Positions 9,308 to 17,552 of a stretch of 64,000 nt of DNA are shown piece by piece. The notes below the pieces were generated by a model. It saw only the letters and a list, made by a program, of their open reading frames with translations. It searched no databases and was not told where the DNA came from. The DNA is from an uncultured Planctomycetota bacterium. Lineage in GTDB: Bacteria > Planctomycetota > Phycisphaerae > UBA1845 > Fen-1342. A program made the position numbers and the translations under genes. The stretch lies in contig CAADGL010000021.1 in NCBI GenBank assembly GCA_900696525.1, forward strand, positions 372,001 through 436,000. Direction: 5' to 3'. How positions within the stretch are numbered: position 1 is the stretch's first letter; each line of letters starts with the position of its first letter.

Positions 9308-9317
9308 GTGGTACAAT
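9291..9317 (+). promoter_or_regulatory. Candidate promoter for purC
   Basis: TTGCCG at 9291-9296 and TACAAT at 9312-9317, separated by 15 bases, resemble a sigma-70 promoter pointing at purC. The spacer is short for an optimal promoter. It overlaps the start of the divergent oxidoreductase-like gene, leaving a leader of about 108 bases before the purC ATG. Confidence 0.35.
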
Positions 9318-9431
9318 CGCTCCCTCGGGCCGCGCGGCAGCACTGCCCGCGCGGCGCCGGCGTCGCCATTCTGCCGCCGGGCGCGTTCGCCCGCCACTGC
9401 GGCGACAGTCAAAACGAGACGGGCGGGGCTC

Positions 9432-10433
9432 ATGCCGGTAATGGACACTTCGGCGGTCTTCGAGACGGACGTACCGGGGCTGGTGCTGCGCGGCAAGGTG
9501 CGTGACATCTGCGACCTGGGCGCGTCGCTGCTGCTGATCGCCACCGACCGCATCTCGGCCTTCGATGTGGTCATGCGCCAGCCGGTCCCGGGCAAGGGGC
9601 GGCTGCTCACGCGGCTGTCGGAGTTCTGGCTCGAGTCGCTGCCGGCGTGCAAGCCGCACCACATGCGGTACGTCGTGGACGACGAGCACGTGCCCGACGG
9701 GCTGGCAGCCTACCGCGACGTGCTGCGCGACCGGGCCATGCTCGTGCACAAGACGGTCGTCCTGCCCATCGAGTGCGTCGTGCGCGGCTACCTCGCCGGC
9801 GGCGGCTGGAAAGAGTATCAGCAGAGCGGCAGCGTCAGCGGCGTGCGGCTGCCGGCCGGCCTGCGCCAGGCCGAGCGCCTGCCGCAGCCGATCTTCACGC
9901 CCAGCACCAAGGCCGCGAGCGGACACGACGAGCCGGTCTCATTCGAGCGCGCCTGCGAACTGCTGGCAGGCCCGCACCCGCCGAACGCCCCGTTGCGAGC
10001 CGCGATCGCGCGCGGGCTCAACCGCCCCCCGCCCAACGCCGGCCTGACGCCGGCCGAGGCGATCGACTGGGCGCGGCGCACGATGGCGGCGGCGCGCCAG
10101 CGGTCGCTTGACATCTACGCGCAGGCCGCCGACCACGCCATGCAGCGCGGAATCATCCTGGCCGACACGAAGTTCGAATTCGGGCTGCTGGACGGCGAGC
10201 TGCTGCTGATCGACGAGGTCCTGACGCCCGACTCGTCGCGCTTCTGGCACGCCGAGCAGCACGCGATCGGCCGCAGCCCGCCGAGCTTCGACAAGCAGTA
10301 CCTCCGCGACTACCTCGAAACGCTGAGCTGGGACAAGCGGCCGCCGCCGCCGGACATCCCCGCGGAAGTCATCGAGCAGACGCGCCGGAGGTATGTTGAG
10401 GCCTATCAGCGGCTGACGGGACGAGCGCTCTAG
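9432..10433 (+). CDS. purC: Phosphoribosylaminoimidazole-succinocarboxamide synthase
   Basis: SAICAR synthase joins CAIR and aspartate using ATP in de novo purine synthesis. Diagnostic segments are GKVRDICDLG and LLLIATDRISAFDVVM at the N-terminus, VLPIECVVRGYLAGGGWKEY in the middle, and GIILADTKFEFG and LIDEVLTPDSSRFW at the active site. The 333-residue length is above the common 240-300. The excess falls in a Pro-rich insertion at about residues 176-215 (GPHPPNAPLRAAI...NAGLTP), where relatives have a short helix. purD is in the same window, 19 kb away. Confidence 0.95.
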   Translation: MPVMDTSAVFETDVPGLVLRGKVRDICDLGASLLLIATDRISAFDVVMRQPVPGKGRLLTRLSEFWLESLPACKPHHMRYVVDDEHVPDGLAAYRDVLRDRAMLVHKTVVLPIECVVRGYLAGGGWKEYQQSGSVSGVRLPAGLRQAERLPQPIFTPSTKAASGHDEPVSFERACELLAGPHPPNAPLRAAIARGLNRPPPNAGLTPAEAIDWARRTMAAARQRSLDIYAQAADHAMQRGIILADTKFEFGLLDGELLLIDEVLTPDSSRFWHAEQHAIGRSPPSFDKQYLRDYLETLSWDKRPPPPDIPAEVIEQTRRRYVEAYQRLTGRAL

Positions 10434-10486
10434 CTTCGCTCAGCATGAAGTGCTGCGGCTTCGCGGCGCTCGGCGCAACCAGCGCG

Positions 10487-11677
10487 CTACGCCGACGCGG
10501 CCTGCAAGCGCCGGTCGCGCGGCAGGCCGGTCGCCCAGGCCGACATGCGCTGAAGCTCCGCCGGCCAGTCTCCGGCCGTCCGCTGCAAGAGAAACAGCTC
10601 GAACAGCGCATCGAGCAGCGCCGCGGTCTCCACGATCTGCTCGAAGCGCTGTTCCAGCCGCTCGCGCTCGCTGCTGACGCCCTGCGGCTCGGGCAGTTGC
10701 AGCCCCGACACCGCCAGCCGCACGCCATCCAGCGTCAAGCGCACTTCTCCGCCCGGCCCGTCCAGCACCAGCCCCGCCCGCACCGGCTGCTTGCCGATCC
10801 GCAGCGCCGCCTTGCACTCCGGCAGGCGGGTCGGCCCGTCAGCGACCACCGTCGTCGTGCCCGTCAGGTCGAACACGCACTTCAGCCGCAGCCCGCGGTC
10901 GATCGCCGCCGACACCTGCGCCCCATCCCGCACGCGCAGCACCGCCTCGTCGCTGTCACTGCGGAACCACAGCCACGACAGCAGCTCACGCCCCAGGAAC
11001 GCCAGATCGCCCACGCCAAACGCGGCCGCGGCGCTCTCCTGGTACCCGTCGGGCGGGCGGACAAGCTGGGCGGGCGCGAGGTTCTCGAGGGCCCGCGCCC
11101 GGCCCGACGGCGCGAGCAGCCGCAACGCCAGCCGCTGCGGATCCGCGGGTTCAAGCCCCGCGCCGAACGTGTCGGTGAACAGCTTCATCAGCCGGTCGGC
11201 GGTCGACGCCCCGGCGCTGCCGAGATAGACCGCGCCGCCTGCGAGGTCGACCAGGACGGGATAGGCGCTGATGCGGCGGAAGGCGCCGTCCCGGGCCTCC
11301 TGCTCAGCGCGCTGCGCGGCGACCTCGCGGGCCCTGCGGCGCTCGAGCTTGCTGAGATACTCGCGGCCGCTGGCCTGCAAGGCCGCTTCCTCGGCCATGC
11401 GCACGTAGCCGCGCAGCACGCTGGCCGGCGGGCGCAGGCGGTCGACGCGCAGCGCCAGGTGCACGAACCCGCCGATCGCAATGCGCTCGGCCGCGAGCTG
11501 CGTATCGAACACGTGCGCTGGCCCGACCCAACCGAGCTGCGTGTCATCGGGCAGCGTCGCCAGCCGGCCGAAGCCATGGGCGACGATCGCGGCGGCGAGC
11601 TTGTCGGTCAGTTCGGCGGGCGCCGGCCCGGTGATGAAGAACCGCTGGAACGACACCGGCCCCGAAGCGAGCCCCAC
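10487..11677 (-). CDS. rdgC: RdgC-like recombination-associated protein
   Basis: A 396-residue protein resembling RdgC, a ring-shaped DNA-binding protein that limits RecA. Supporting segments are the N-terminal VSFQRFFITGPAP, then FGVGDLAFLGRELLSWLWFR, close to the FLGREFLTWLW signature. The size also fits; RdgC is usually about 300 residues, and an Ala/Arg-rich helical segment near 120-150 accounts for part of the excess. The GTG at 11677 is preceded by AGGAGG at ideal spacing. It is monocistronic between purC (convergent) and a secreted protein. Family assignment is by motif recall. Confidence 0.65.
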   Translation of the reverse strand: MGLASGPVSFQRFFITGPAPAELTDKLAAAIVAHGFGRLATLPDDTQLGWVGPAHVFDTQLAAERIAIGGFVHLALRVDRLRPPASVLRGYVRMAEEAALQASGREYLSKLERRRAREVAAQRAEQEARDGAFRRISAYPVLVDLAGGAVYLGSAGASTADRLMKLFTDTFGAGLEPADPQRLALRLLAPSGRARALENLAPAQLVRPPDGYQESAAAAFGVGDLAFLGRELLSWLWFRSDSDEAVLRVRDGAQVSAAIDRGLRLKCVFDLTGTTTVVADGPTRLPECKAALRIGKQPVRAGLVLDGPGGEVRLTLDGVRLAVSGLQLPEPQGVSSERERLEQRFEQIVETAALLDALFELFLLQRTAGDWPAELQRMSAWATGLPRDRRLQAASA

Positions 11678-11932
11678 GCGACACCTCCTGCCTGCGTGCG
11701 TTCGGCCGAGCGGTCGACGTTCGCGCCGCCGGCCGTTCGCCGTCTTGAAGATGCGCGAGTGAACCGCGTGGGGCGGGCGGCGTCAATGCCGCGCGGGCCG
11801 TGCACAGCCTTGTCACAACTGTCAGCGGACGCGGGTCGCTCATGTGGCGGCGTCGACCTTGCGTGACAGTCGCGTGCCGCATTTTTCGGATCACACAACC
11901 GCCCCCGACGCTCGAACCGGCTAACGCACTCG

Positions 11933-11957
11933 CCTGCGCTCGCGGCTCGTGTCGGAT
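11933..11957. repeat. Dispersed GC-rich repeat, CTTGCGCTCGCGGCTCG family (diverged copy)
   Basis: The stretch reads CGCCTGCGCTCGCGGCTCGT and matches the core of the arrays at 46825-46936 and 47041-47148. It overlaps the stop codon of the adjacent secreted protein gene, so the repeat borders or supplies the last codons. Single copy here. Confidence 0.5.
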
Positions 11958-12808
11958 CAGCGCGACGGCCGCGCGCGGCGGCCCGCGGGCGGCGCCTCGG
12001 GCGGCGGCGGAGCCGCTGGCCCGTCCAACGGCGTCACGACGATGCGCGTGACGTACGCGACCGCGACGTCGCTGCCCGCGCGCGACGCGTCCAGCGATAT
12101 CGCCACCTGCGGCCTCCCGATCGGCGCGAACACCTCCGACACCTTCACGACGCGGAACAATCGCGATGTCACGTCGGCCTCGGCCTTCACGTTGCTCTCT
12201 CCGATCACCGAGATATCCAGGTGCGCGACGACGCCCTCCGGCGGCGCCTGCGGCTCGGCAGCCAGCACGGGCGCGATGCTCCCCGACACCCCCGCACGGT
12301 TGCGGTTTATGGCCACGCCGCGGCCGCTTGGCGTGGGGTTCGTTCCGACAACGAAGGGCACGTCCGACCCGATCGACACGTTCAGCACCCGGCTGCCGGG
12401 GCCGCCGACCAGTTGCAGCGGCTGATCCACGCGATACAGCAGCGCGGTGCTGCCAAGTCCGGCGAGGGCCGCATCCAGCTCCGCCACCGTCCAGGACCGG
12501 GCCGTGAGGCTCTCGGCGTCGATCTTCAGCACGCTCTCGGGCGACAGCTCGACGCTGTGAATGCTCAGGTCCAGGCGCACCGCCCGCGCCTCGAACCGCG
12601 GCGGGCGGGGGCGCGGCGCCTCCCCTGCTGCCCGCGGCAGCGCATCCGGCAGCGGGGGCTGCGCTTCCGGGGGCGGAGCGGCGGGTGGCGGCCCGGGAGG
12701 ACGCGGACGCTCCGGCGGCCCGGCCGGCGGCGTCTGACCGTGCGCTGCCGCGGCGACGGCCACTGATAGCAAGATCGTAAGAACAACCGCGCGGTGTCTG
12801 AGAGGCAT
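11957..12808 (-). CDS. Secreted protein with secretin-like segment, function unknown
   Basis: A 283-residue exported protein. A Sec signal (LTILLSVAVAAAAHGQ) is followed by a 50-residue Pro-rich linker. The remaining beta-rich body includes VLNVSIGSDVPFVVG and later LFRVVKVSEVFAPIG. The spacing of these strands loosely resembles the C-terminal secretin or TonB-secretin short domain, but it is too short to form a pore alone and I do not assign that function. GGAG lies 8 bases before the ATG at 12808. Its promoter overlaps the end of hypB and carries a perfect 7-bp palindrome. Confidence 0.6.
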   Translation of the reverse strand: MPLRHRAVVLTILLSVAVAAAAHGQTPPAGPPERPRPPGPPPAAPPPEAQPPLPDALPRAAGEAPRPRPPRFEARAVRLDLSIHSVELSPESVLKIDAESLTARSWTVAELDAALAGLGSTALLYRVDQPLQLVGGPGSRVLNVSIGSDVPFVVGTNPTPSGRGVAINRNRAGVSGSIAPVLAAEPQAPPEGVVAHLDISVIGESNVKAEADVTSRLFRVVKVSEVFAPIGRPQVAISLDASRAGSDVAVAYVTRIVVTPLDGPAAPPPPEAPPAGRRARPSR

Positions 12809-12853
12809 GGGGTTTTCTCCTCTAAGCTTGTGGGCGCGTTGGACCCGTCGCAG

Positions 12854-12874
12854 CGCCGGCCTCTGTGGCCGGCG
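12854..12874. repeat. GC hairpin between hypB and the next gene
   Basis: CGCCGGCC and GGCCGGCG form an 8-bp perfect stem around a TCTGT loop. It lies downstream of the hypB stop and inside the leader of the next minus-strand gene. There is no T run, so it would be a stalling or mRNA-protecting hairpin rather than a classical terminator. It may belong to a dispersed repeat family. Confidence 0.5.
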
Positions 12875-12877
12875 TGC

Positions 12878-12904
12878 ATTGTGCTGCACAATCGGCTTCT
12901 TATA
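12878..12904 (-). promoter_or_regulatory. Candidate promoter plus palindromic operator
   Basis: On the minus strand TATAAG (12904-12899) could be a -10 box. The predicted start site falls on ATTGTGCTGCACAAT (12892-12878), a perfect 7-bp inverted repeat with a one-base spacer. A palindrome at +1 is a common operator position. It would control the secreted protein starting at 12808. No clear -35 box is visible. Confidence 0.4.
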
Positions 12905-12909
12905 TTGCG

Positions 12910-13611
12910 TCACCGGCTGGCGGTTGCAGGGCTCCGCGAGATGTTGTGTGGGGCCGATGCCGCGGCGCTCAGCCGGCGCAGCCATTCCGCCAGCGGCTCA
13001 ACCCCCGCGCCGCTGGGCGCCGCCGTCGTGAAGATCGCCGCGTCGGGGCAAAGACGGCGGATGTCGGCCAGCGTGCGGCGCAGGTCGTAGCGCAGGTGCG
13101 GCAGCAGGTCGCACTTGCTGATCGCGACGGCCTGCGCGTCCTTGAAGAGCAAGGGATACTTGACGGGCTTGTCCTCGCCCTCGGCGACGCTCAGCACCGC
13201 GAGCCGCGCATGCTCGCCCAGGTCGAAGTTCGCCGGGCAGATCGGGTTGCCCACGTTCTCGATGATCAGCAGGTCGAGCGCGTCGAGCGGCACGCGCTCC
13301 AGGGCGTGCTGAACATGCGTCGCGGTCAGGTGGCAGCCGCCGTCAGTCAGGAGCTGCGCCGTCGGCACGCCCAGCGCCGCGATGCGCTCGGCGTCGCGCG
13401 TCGTCGCCAGGTCGCCCTCCAGCACCGCCACGCGCCGCTCCGCCGTCAGCCGCGGCAGCACGGCCTCGAGCAGCGCGGTCTTGCCGCAGCCGGCGCCGCC
13501 CAGCACGTTGACGCAGGTGACGCCCAGCGCGCCGAAGCGCGCCCGGTTCTCGGACGCCGCGTGCTCGTTCCTGGCGAGCAGCTTACGCACAATCGGGATG
13601 GTCCTGATCAT
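12910..13611 (-). CDS. hypB: Hydrogenase/urease nickel-insertion GTPase HypB
   Basis: HypB is a SIMIBI-class GTPase that works with HypA to insert nickel into the hydrogenase large subunit. The P-loop is GGAGCGKTALLE (about residues 38-49). GGCHLTATHV carries the metal-binding Cys-His at the dimer interface, and IENVGNPICPANFDLGE is a family signature. The NKxD base-specificity motif reads SKCD. The protein (233 residues) lacks the N-terminal CxxCGC nickel site and His-rich stretch found in some HypB proteins. It is the last gene of the cluster and overlaps hypA by 29 bases. Confidence 0.95.
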   Translation of the reverse strand: MIRTIPIVRKLLARNEHAASENRARFGALGVTCVNVLGGAGCGKTALLEAVLPRLTAERRVAVLEGDLATTRDAERIAALGVPTAQLLTDGGCHLTATHVQHALERVPLDALDLLIIENVGNPICPANFDLGEHARLAVLSVAEGEDKPVKYPLLFKDAQAVAISKCDLLPHLRYDLRRTLADIRRLCPDAAIFTTAAPSGAGVEPLAEWLRRLSAAASAPHNISRSPATASR

Positions 13612-13957
13612 CGGGCGTCTCCACTTCGAGCTGCACCAGGTCGAGCTCGTCGCCTCCCAGCAGCCGCTCGGCCTCCGTGTGACATACCGGGCAAGTCGCG
13701 TGCCAGTCGACCATCGCGAACACCCGCCCGCATCCGCCGCACCGGCCGCGCAGCGGCGCATGCTCGATCTCCAGCTCCGCCGTCTCGCACAGCGTGCGGC
13801 GCGCCGCCAGGCCGAAGGCCTCGCGCATCAGCAGGTCGTCCACCTGGCGCAGCAGGCCGATGCGGCAGCGCACGCGACGGACACGCGCCGCGCCGGCGCG
13901 GCGGGCCTCGTCGCCGGCGATCTCGACCAGGTGGCGGGCCAGGCTCAGCTCGTGCAT
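13583..13957 (-). CDS. hypA: Hydrogenase nickel metallochaperone HypA
   Basis: HypA delivers nickel during [NiFe]-hydrogenase maturation. It starts MHELSLARHLV, with the N-terminal Met-His-Glu nickel site, and has a zinc ribbon made of CGGC (about residue 74) and CPVC (about 92). At 124 residues it is standard length. The C-terminal tail is unusually acidic. GGGAG precedes the ATG at 13957. Its start overlaps the maturation protease by 13 bases and its end overlaps hypB, so translation is likely coupled. Confidence 0.95.
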   Translation of the reverse strand: MHELSLARHLVEIAGDEARRAGAARVRRVRCRIGLLRQVDDLLMREAFGLAARRTLCETAELEIEHAPLRGRCGGCGRVFAMVDWHATCPVCHTEAERLLGGDELDLVQLEVETPDDQDHPDCA

Positions 13958-14571
13958 GGCGGGCTCCCGTACTTGGCGAGCCAGGCGACGATGTCGTGGC
14001 GGATACTGGCGACGATCGGCTCGACGTCCTCGAGCACCGCGGGCGTGCAGGCGTCGCTGAGCTCGAAGTTCTGGCCGGCGACGACGTACACCCAAACCGT
14101 CGGCGGCAGCAGGCCCAGCCGGCGGCCCAGCTCCAGCGCACAGTTCACGTTCAGCGTGTGTGGGTTCATCGCGGCACGGCGCCGCGCCCGAGCGACCGCC
14201 GCCCGACGCCCCATCCCCGCGCGCCGCCGCCGGCCTCCGACCGCCCGGCCGGCGTAGACGATTCGCGTCCAGCTTCCGACGGGCAGTTCGGCGACGGACT
14301 CGGCGGCGTCGATCACGACCAGGAGCCCGACGCCCTCGAGATCCAGCAGCAGGTCGGCGCCCGGGGCACGGCTGAGCGCAACGTGCGTATCGGGCGGGGG
14401 CCGGCGCGAAAGCGCCTCGGCGATGCGCAAGCCGATCTGGTCGTCGCCGTGATGGTCGCGTCCGCAGCCGAAGACCAGAACAGGCGGGCGCGGCGCAAGC
14501 GCCCGCTCCGGGCCGCGGTCGGCGTCGGCCCCGGCGCGCTGCGGCGGCGGGTGCGTGAGGGGCGGGTTCAT
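13945..14571 (-). CDS. Hydrogenase maturation protease (HycI/HybD family)
   Basis: This endopeptidase removes the C-terminal tail of the large subunit after nickel insertion. The fold starts VLVFGCGRDHHGDDQIGLRI (about residue 33), which supplies the first acidic nickel ligand. LLVVIDAAES carries the second Asp, and PHTLNV the His. A 30-residue Arg-rich stretch (about 107-135) between strands is unusual, and the first 30 residues are Pro-rich, giving 208 residues against a typical 150-180. The ATG overlaps the hydA TGA (ATGA). Its place right after the large subunit fits a dedicated protease. Confidence 0.88.
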   Translation of the reverse strand: MNPPLTHPPPQRAGADADRGPERALAPRPPVLVFGCGRDHHGDDQIGLRIAEALSRRPPPDTHVALSRAPGADLLLDLEGVGLLVVIDAAESVAELPVGSWTRIVYAGRAVGGRRRRAGMGRRAAVARARRRAAMNPHTLNVNCALELGRRLGLLPPTVWVYVVAGQNFELSDACTPAVLEDVEPIVASIRHDIVAWLAKYGSPPCTS

Positions 14572-15875
14572 TCGATCCACTCCACGTCGAGCAGGTGCGT
14601 CGCGCACGAGATGCACGGGTCGTAGGCCCGCACGAGCATCTCGAGCCGCAGCGTCATCTCCTCGCGGCTGAGGCCGGCGTCGAGCATCGACGGCACGTAG
14701 GCGCGCATGTCCTCCTCGATGTTCGCCAGGTTCTGCCCGGTCGGAATGATGAGGTTGGCCGACTCGATGCGCCCCTGCGAATCGACCCCGTACTCGTGGA
14801 AGAGCACGCCCCGAGGCACCTCGGCCGCGCCCGCGCCCTGGCCGAAGCGCGTCGGCTTCTCGAGCGCTTCGAGCTTCATCCCGCGGACGAGCAGCGCGTC
14901 GATCATCTCGACGGCGCACTCGACGCAGTGCACGATCTCGACGAGCTGCGCCGTGTTGTTGTGAAACGGGTTGCGGCACGGCGCCGACAGCCCCAGGTCC
15001 GCCGCCAGCTTCGCCGCCGCCGGGTGCAGCTGCGCGTGGTTGTTGTTGAAGCGCGCCAGCGCGCCGACGGCGTAGCTGGGCGCGTTGGGCGAGCGACAGT
15101 GCTTGGCGGCGGAGTGCTGCACGACCTCCTCGATGACGCGCGTGCGGTAGTCGCGGACGGGCGTCGGGCGCGGGTCGCGCGTCGAGACGATGTCGCCGTC
15201 GTAGAAGGCGTACTCGCCATTGCCGGGCACCTTGAGCGCGACGTACTCCGTGTCGCGCTCGAAGTCCGGAATCGGCAGCTTCGCGTACAGCGCCGCGACG
15301 GCCGCGAGGTCGGTCCGCGCCGCGACCAGGCGCTGCTTGAGCTCGATCAGCTCCCCGGCCCGCGGCACGTGCGTGAAGCCCCCGACGTGGGCCGCGATCG
15401 GGTGGATGTGCCGCCCGCCGACCGCGGCGCACAGGTCGTTGGCCAGCCGCTTGAGCCGCAGGGCCGTCTTGACGGTCTCGGGGTGCGAGCCGGCGAGCGG
15501 GATGACCGAGCCGGCGCCGAGGTAGTCGGGCACGGCCAGGAAGAGCACGTGCAGCACGTGGCTCTGGATCTGCTCGCCGTAGAACAGCAGCTTGCGCAGC
15601 TTCACCGTCTGCTCGCTGGGGACGATGCCGCAGGCCGCCTCGACGGCCTTGACGGCGGCGGTCGTGTGGCCGACCGAGCAGATGCCGCAGATGCGGCAGG
15701 CGATGTGCGGGGCCTCGGCGCAGGGCCGCCCGCGCATGAACGACTCGAAGAAGCGCGGGCTCTCGACGATCTGCAATTGCAGGCTCGTGATCTCGCCGTC
15801 GCGGACGCGCACGGCGATGTTGCCGTGGCCTTCGACGCGGGTGACGTGCTTGACGTCGATGGTGACGTTCCTCAT
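14568..15875 (-). CDS. hydA: Group 3b [NiFe]-hydrogenase large (alpha) subunit
   Basis: The catalytic subunit holds the NiFe(CN)2CO site that reversibly splits H2. The N-terminal motif RICGIC (in HIACRICGICSVGHT, about residue 60) and the C-terminal DPCISCATH supply the four cysteine ligands. VTRVEGHGNI at residue 12 is also characteristic. The precursor has only eight residues after the His of DPCxxCxxH, a short tail for the adjacent protease to remove. At 435 residues the length is normal. Gene order beta-gamma-delta-alpha matches archaeal and bacterial NADP-linked sulfhydrogenases. The ATG overlaps the hydD TGA. Confidence 0.95.
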   Translation of the reverse strand: MRNVTIDVKHVTRVEGHGNIAVRVRDGEITSLQLQIVESPRFFESFMRGRPCAEAPHIACRICGICSVGHTTAAVKAVEAACGIVPSEQTVKLRKLLFYGEQIQSHVLHVLFLAVPDYLGAGSVIPLAGSHPETVKTALRLKRLANDLCAAVGGRHIHPIAAHVGGFTHVPRAGELIELKQRLVAARTDLAAVAALYAKLPIPDFERDTEYVALKVPGNGEYAFYDGDIVSTRDPRPTPVRDYRTRVIEEVVQHSAAKHCRSPNAPSYAVGALARFNNNHAQLHPAAAKLAADLGLSAPCRNPFHNNTAQLVEIVHCVECAVEMIDALLVRGMKLEALEKPTRFGQGAGAAEVPRGVLFHEYGVDSQGRIESANLIIPTGQNLANIEEDMRAYVPSMLDAGLSREEMTLRLEMLVRAYDPCISCATHLLDVEWIE

Positions 15876-16618
15876 GGCTTGCTCCCGTCGCCCTGGTAGG
15901 CCCCGTAGAGGCGCAGGTCGGCGAGCACCCGCTCCTCGTCCACCTTCCAGATCTCGCGCATGTTCAGCCGGGCGGCCGCCAGCGCCTCCGCGCCAAGCAG
16001 GCCGCGGCACGCCTCGCACTTCGAGCCGTAGTGCGGGCAGATGGCGTTGCATCCGGCGCGGGTGACCGGCCCGAGGCACATCTGTCCCCGCTCGTACAGG
16101 CACAGGTTGCCCGCCTTCTTGCACTCGACGCACACCGCGTAGTTCGGCAGCGCAAACGGCACGCCCGCCAGCAGGCACTTCACCAGCCGCAGGAACTCGC
16201 GGTTGTTCATCGGGCAACCCGGCAGCTCGTAATCGACCTTGACCACCGCGGAGATGGGGCGCGCGTCGGTCGTCGGAAACCACCGCGCCCGCTCGCCGTA
16301 GACGTAGGTGCGGTAGCTCTCCATCTCCTGGCGGTTCTTCAGCGTGTTCACCCCCCCGAGGCAGGCGCAGGCGCCGATGGCCACCAGCGTCTTGCAGCAC
16401 GCGCGGTAGCGCGTGACCTCGCGCTCGTCCTCGGGCGTCGAGACGGCGCCATCGACGAATCCGACGTCGATGTCCCAGCTCCGCTCGGTCATGCCCTCGC
16501 GGAAGTTCACGATCTCGACCGCCCCGAGCAGATCGAGCAGCTCATTCTCCAGCTCCAGGATGGCCAGCGAGCAGCCCTCGCAGCTCGTCAGACTGAAGAT
16601 CGCGATGCGCGGTTTCAT
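15872..16618 (-). CDS. hydD: Group 3b [NiFe]-hydrogenase small (delta) subunit
   Basis: This iron-sulfur subunit relays electrons between the NiFe site and the diaphorase part. It opens with TSCEGCSLAIL, the proximal-cluster CxxC, followed by IGACACLGG and PGCP. A C-terminal set (CVECKKAGNLC, PVTRAGCNAICP, SKCEACRG) provides ligands for further [4Fe-4S] clusters. There is no Tat signal, as expected for a cytoplasmic group 3 enzyme. At 248 residues the length is normal. GAGAGAGGTG precedes the ATG at 16618. A 53-bp gap separates it from hydG; it overlaps hydA by 4 bases. Confidence 0.95.
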   Translation of the reverse strand: MKPRIAIFSLTSCEGCSLAILELENELLDLLGAVEIVNFREGMTERSWDIDVGFVDGAVSTPEDEREVTRYRACCKTLVAIGACACLGGVNTLKNRQEMESYRTYVYGERARWFPTTDARPISAVVKVDYELPGCPMNNREFLRLVKCLLAGVPFALPNYAVCVECKKAGNLCLYERGQMCLGPVTRAGCNAICPHYGSKCEACRGLLGAEALAAARLNMREIWKVDEERVLADLRLYGAYQGDGSKP

Positions 16619-16671
16619 GGCTCACACCTCTCTCAGCGGACGATTCCCCGCACCCGGCGACTGCGGCGCGA

Positions 16672-17550
16672 CTACTCGATCGCCTCGCGCAGCGCCTTCA
16701 GCCGCCCGTACGTGAACACCGGCCCCTCTTGGCAGACGTACACGTCGTTCGCCTGGCAATGCCCGCACTTGCCAACCCCGCATTTCATCCGCCGCTCCAG
16801 CGAGCAGTACACCCGCCCCTGCGGAATCCGCCGCGCCAGAACCTCCAGCAGCACGAACTTGAACATCACCGGCGGTCCGATCACCGCCACGACGGTGCGC
16901 TGCGGATCGAGCGGCGGCAGCTCGCGGAAAAGCGTGGTGACGACGCCGACCCGGCCGCGCCAGCCCTCGTCCGGACGATCGACGGTCATGTGGAAATCCA
17001 CCGCCGGGTCGTCGCGCCAGGCGTGCAGGTCTTCGCGGAAGAGCAGCTCGCTGGGGTGCTTGGCGCCGTAGAGCAGGTGAAAGGCGCCGAAGCGCGCCCG
17101 CTCGTCGATGACGTACTGGATCAGCGAGCGCGCCGGCGCCAACCCCAACCCGCCCGCCACGATCAGCACGTCCTTGCCGTGCAGCTCCGAGACGTCGAAG
17201 CCACGGCCAAGCGGCCCGCGGATGCCCACCATGTCGCCGCCGCGCAACGCGTGCAGCGCCGCCGTCACAACGCCCGCCTTGCGGATGCAGAGCTGGAAGC
17301 GCTGCGGCCGCGTCGGCGACGAGCAGATCGAGATCGGACACTCGCCGATGCCCAGCAGCGACACCTGCACGAACTGGCCAGGCGCGTGGCCGAGCGCGCG
17401 GCCATCGGCGAATTCCAGGTCGAACAGCCTCTCCATCGCCGTCAGGCTGCGTACGGAGAGGACCCGGGCCGCCTCGGGCAGGTATGGGCTCGCAGCCATC
17501 GCGCCGATGTCGGCCACCGGACCGGCTTCCAGCACACTCTCGCGCGGCAT
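16672..17550 (-). CDS. hydG: Group 3b hydrogenase FAD/NAD(P)-binding (gamma) subunit
   Basis: The diaphorase subunit exchanges electrons with NAD(P)H. A ferredoxin-reductase-type FAD domain (HAPGQFVQVSL, CPISICSSP) is followed by a nucleotide-binding domain (IVAGGLGLAPARSL, IGPPVMFKFV). Near the C-terminus CSLERRMKCGVGKCGHCQ has the cysteines of a [2Fe-2S] site, as in dihydroorotate dehydrogenase PyrK-type proteins. It has 292 residues. A strong GAGGAGGTG ribosome site precedes the ATG at 17550, two bases after the hydB stop. NAD versus NADP preference cannot be decided from sequence alone. Confidence 0.94.
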   Translation of the reverse strand: MPRESVLEAGPVADIGAMAASPYLPEAARVLSVRSLTAMERLFDLEFADGRALGHAPGQFVQVSLLGIGECPISICSSPTRPQRFQLCIRKAGVVTAALHALRGGDMVGIRGPLGRGFDVSELHGKDVLIVAGGLGLAPARSLIQYVIDERARFGAFHLLYGAKHPSELLFREDLHAWRDDPAVDFHMTVDRPDEGWRGRVGVVTTLFRELPPLDPQRTVVAVIGPPVMFKFVLLEVLARRIPQGRVYCSLERRMKCGVGKCGHCQANDVYVCQEGPVFTYGRLKALREAIE

Positions 17551-17552
17551 GG

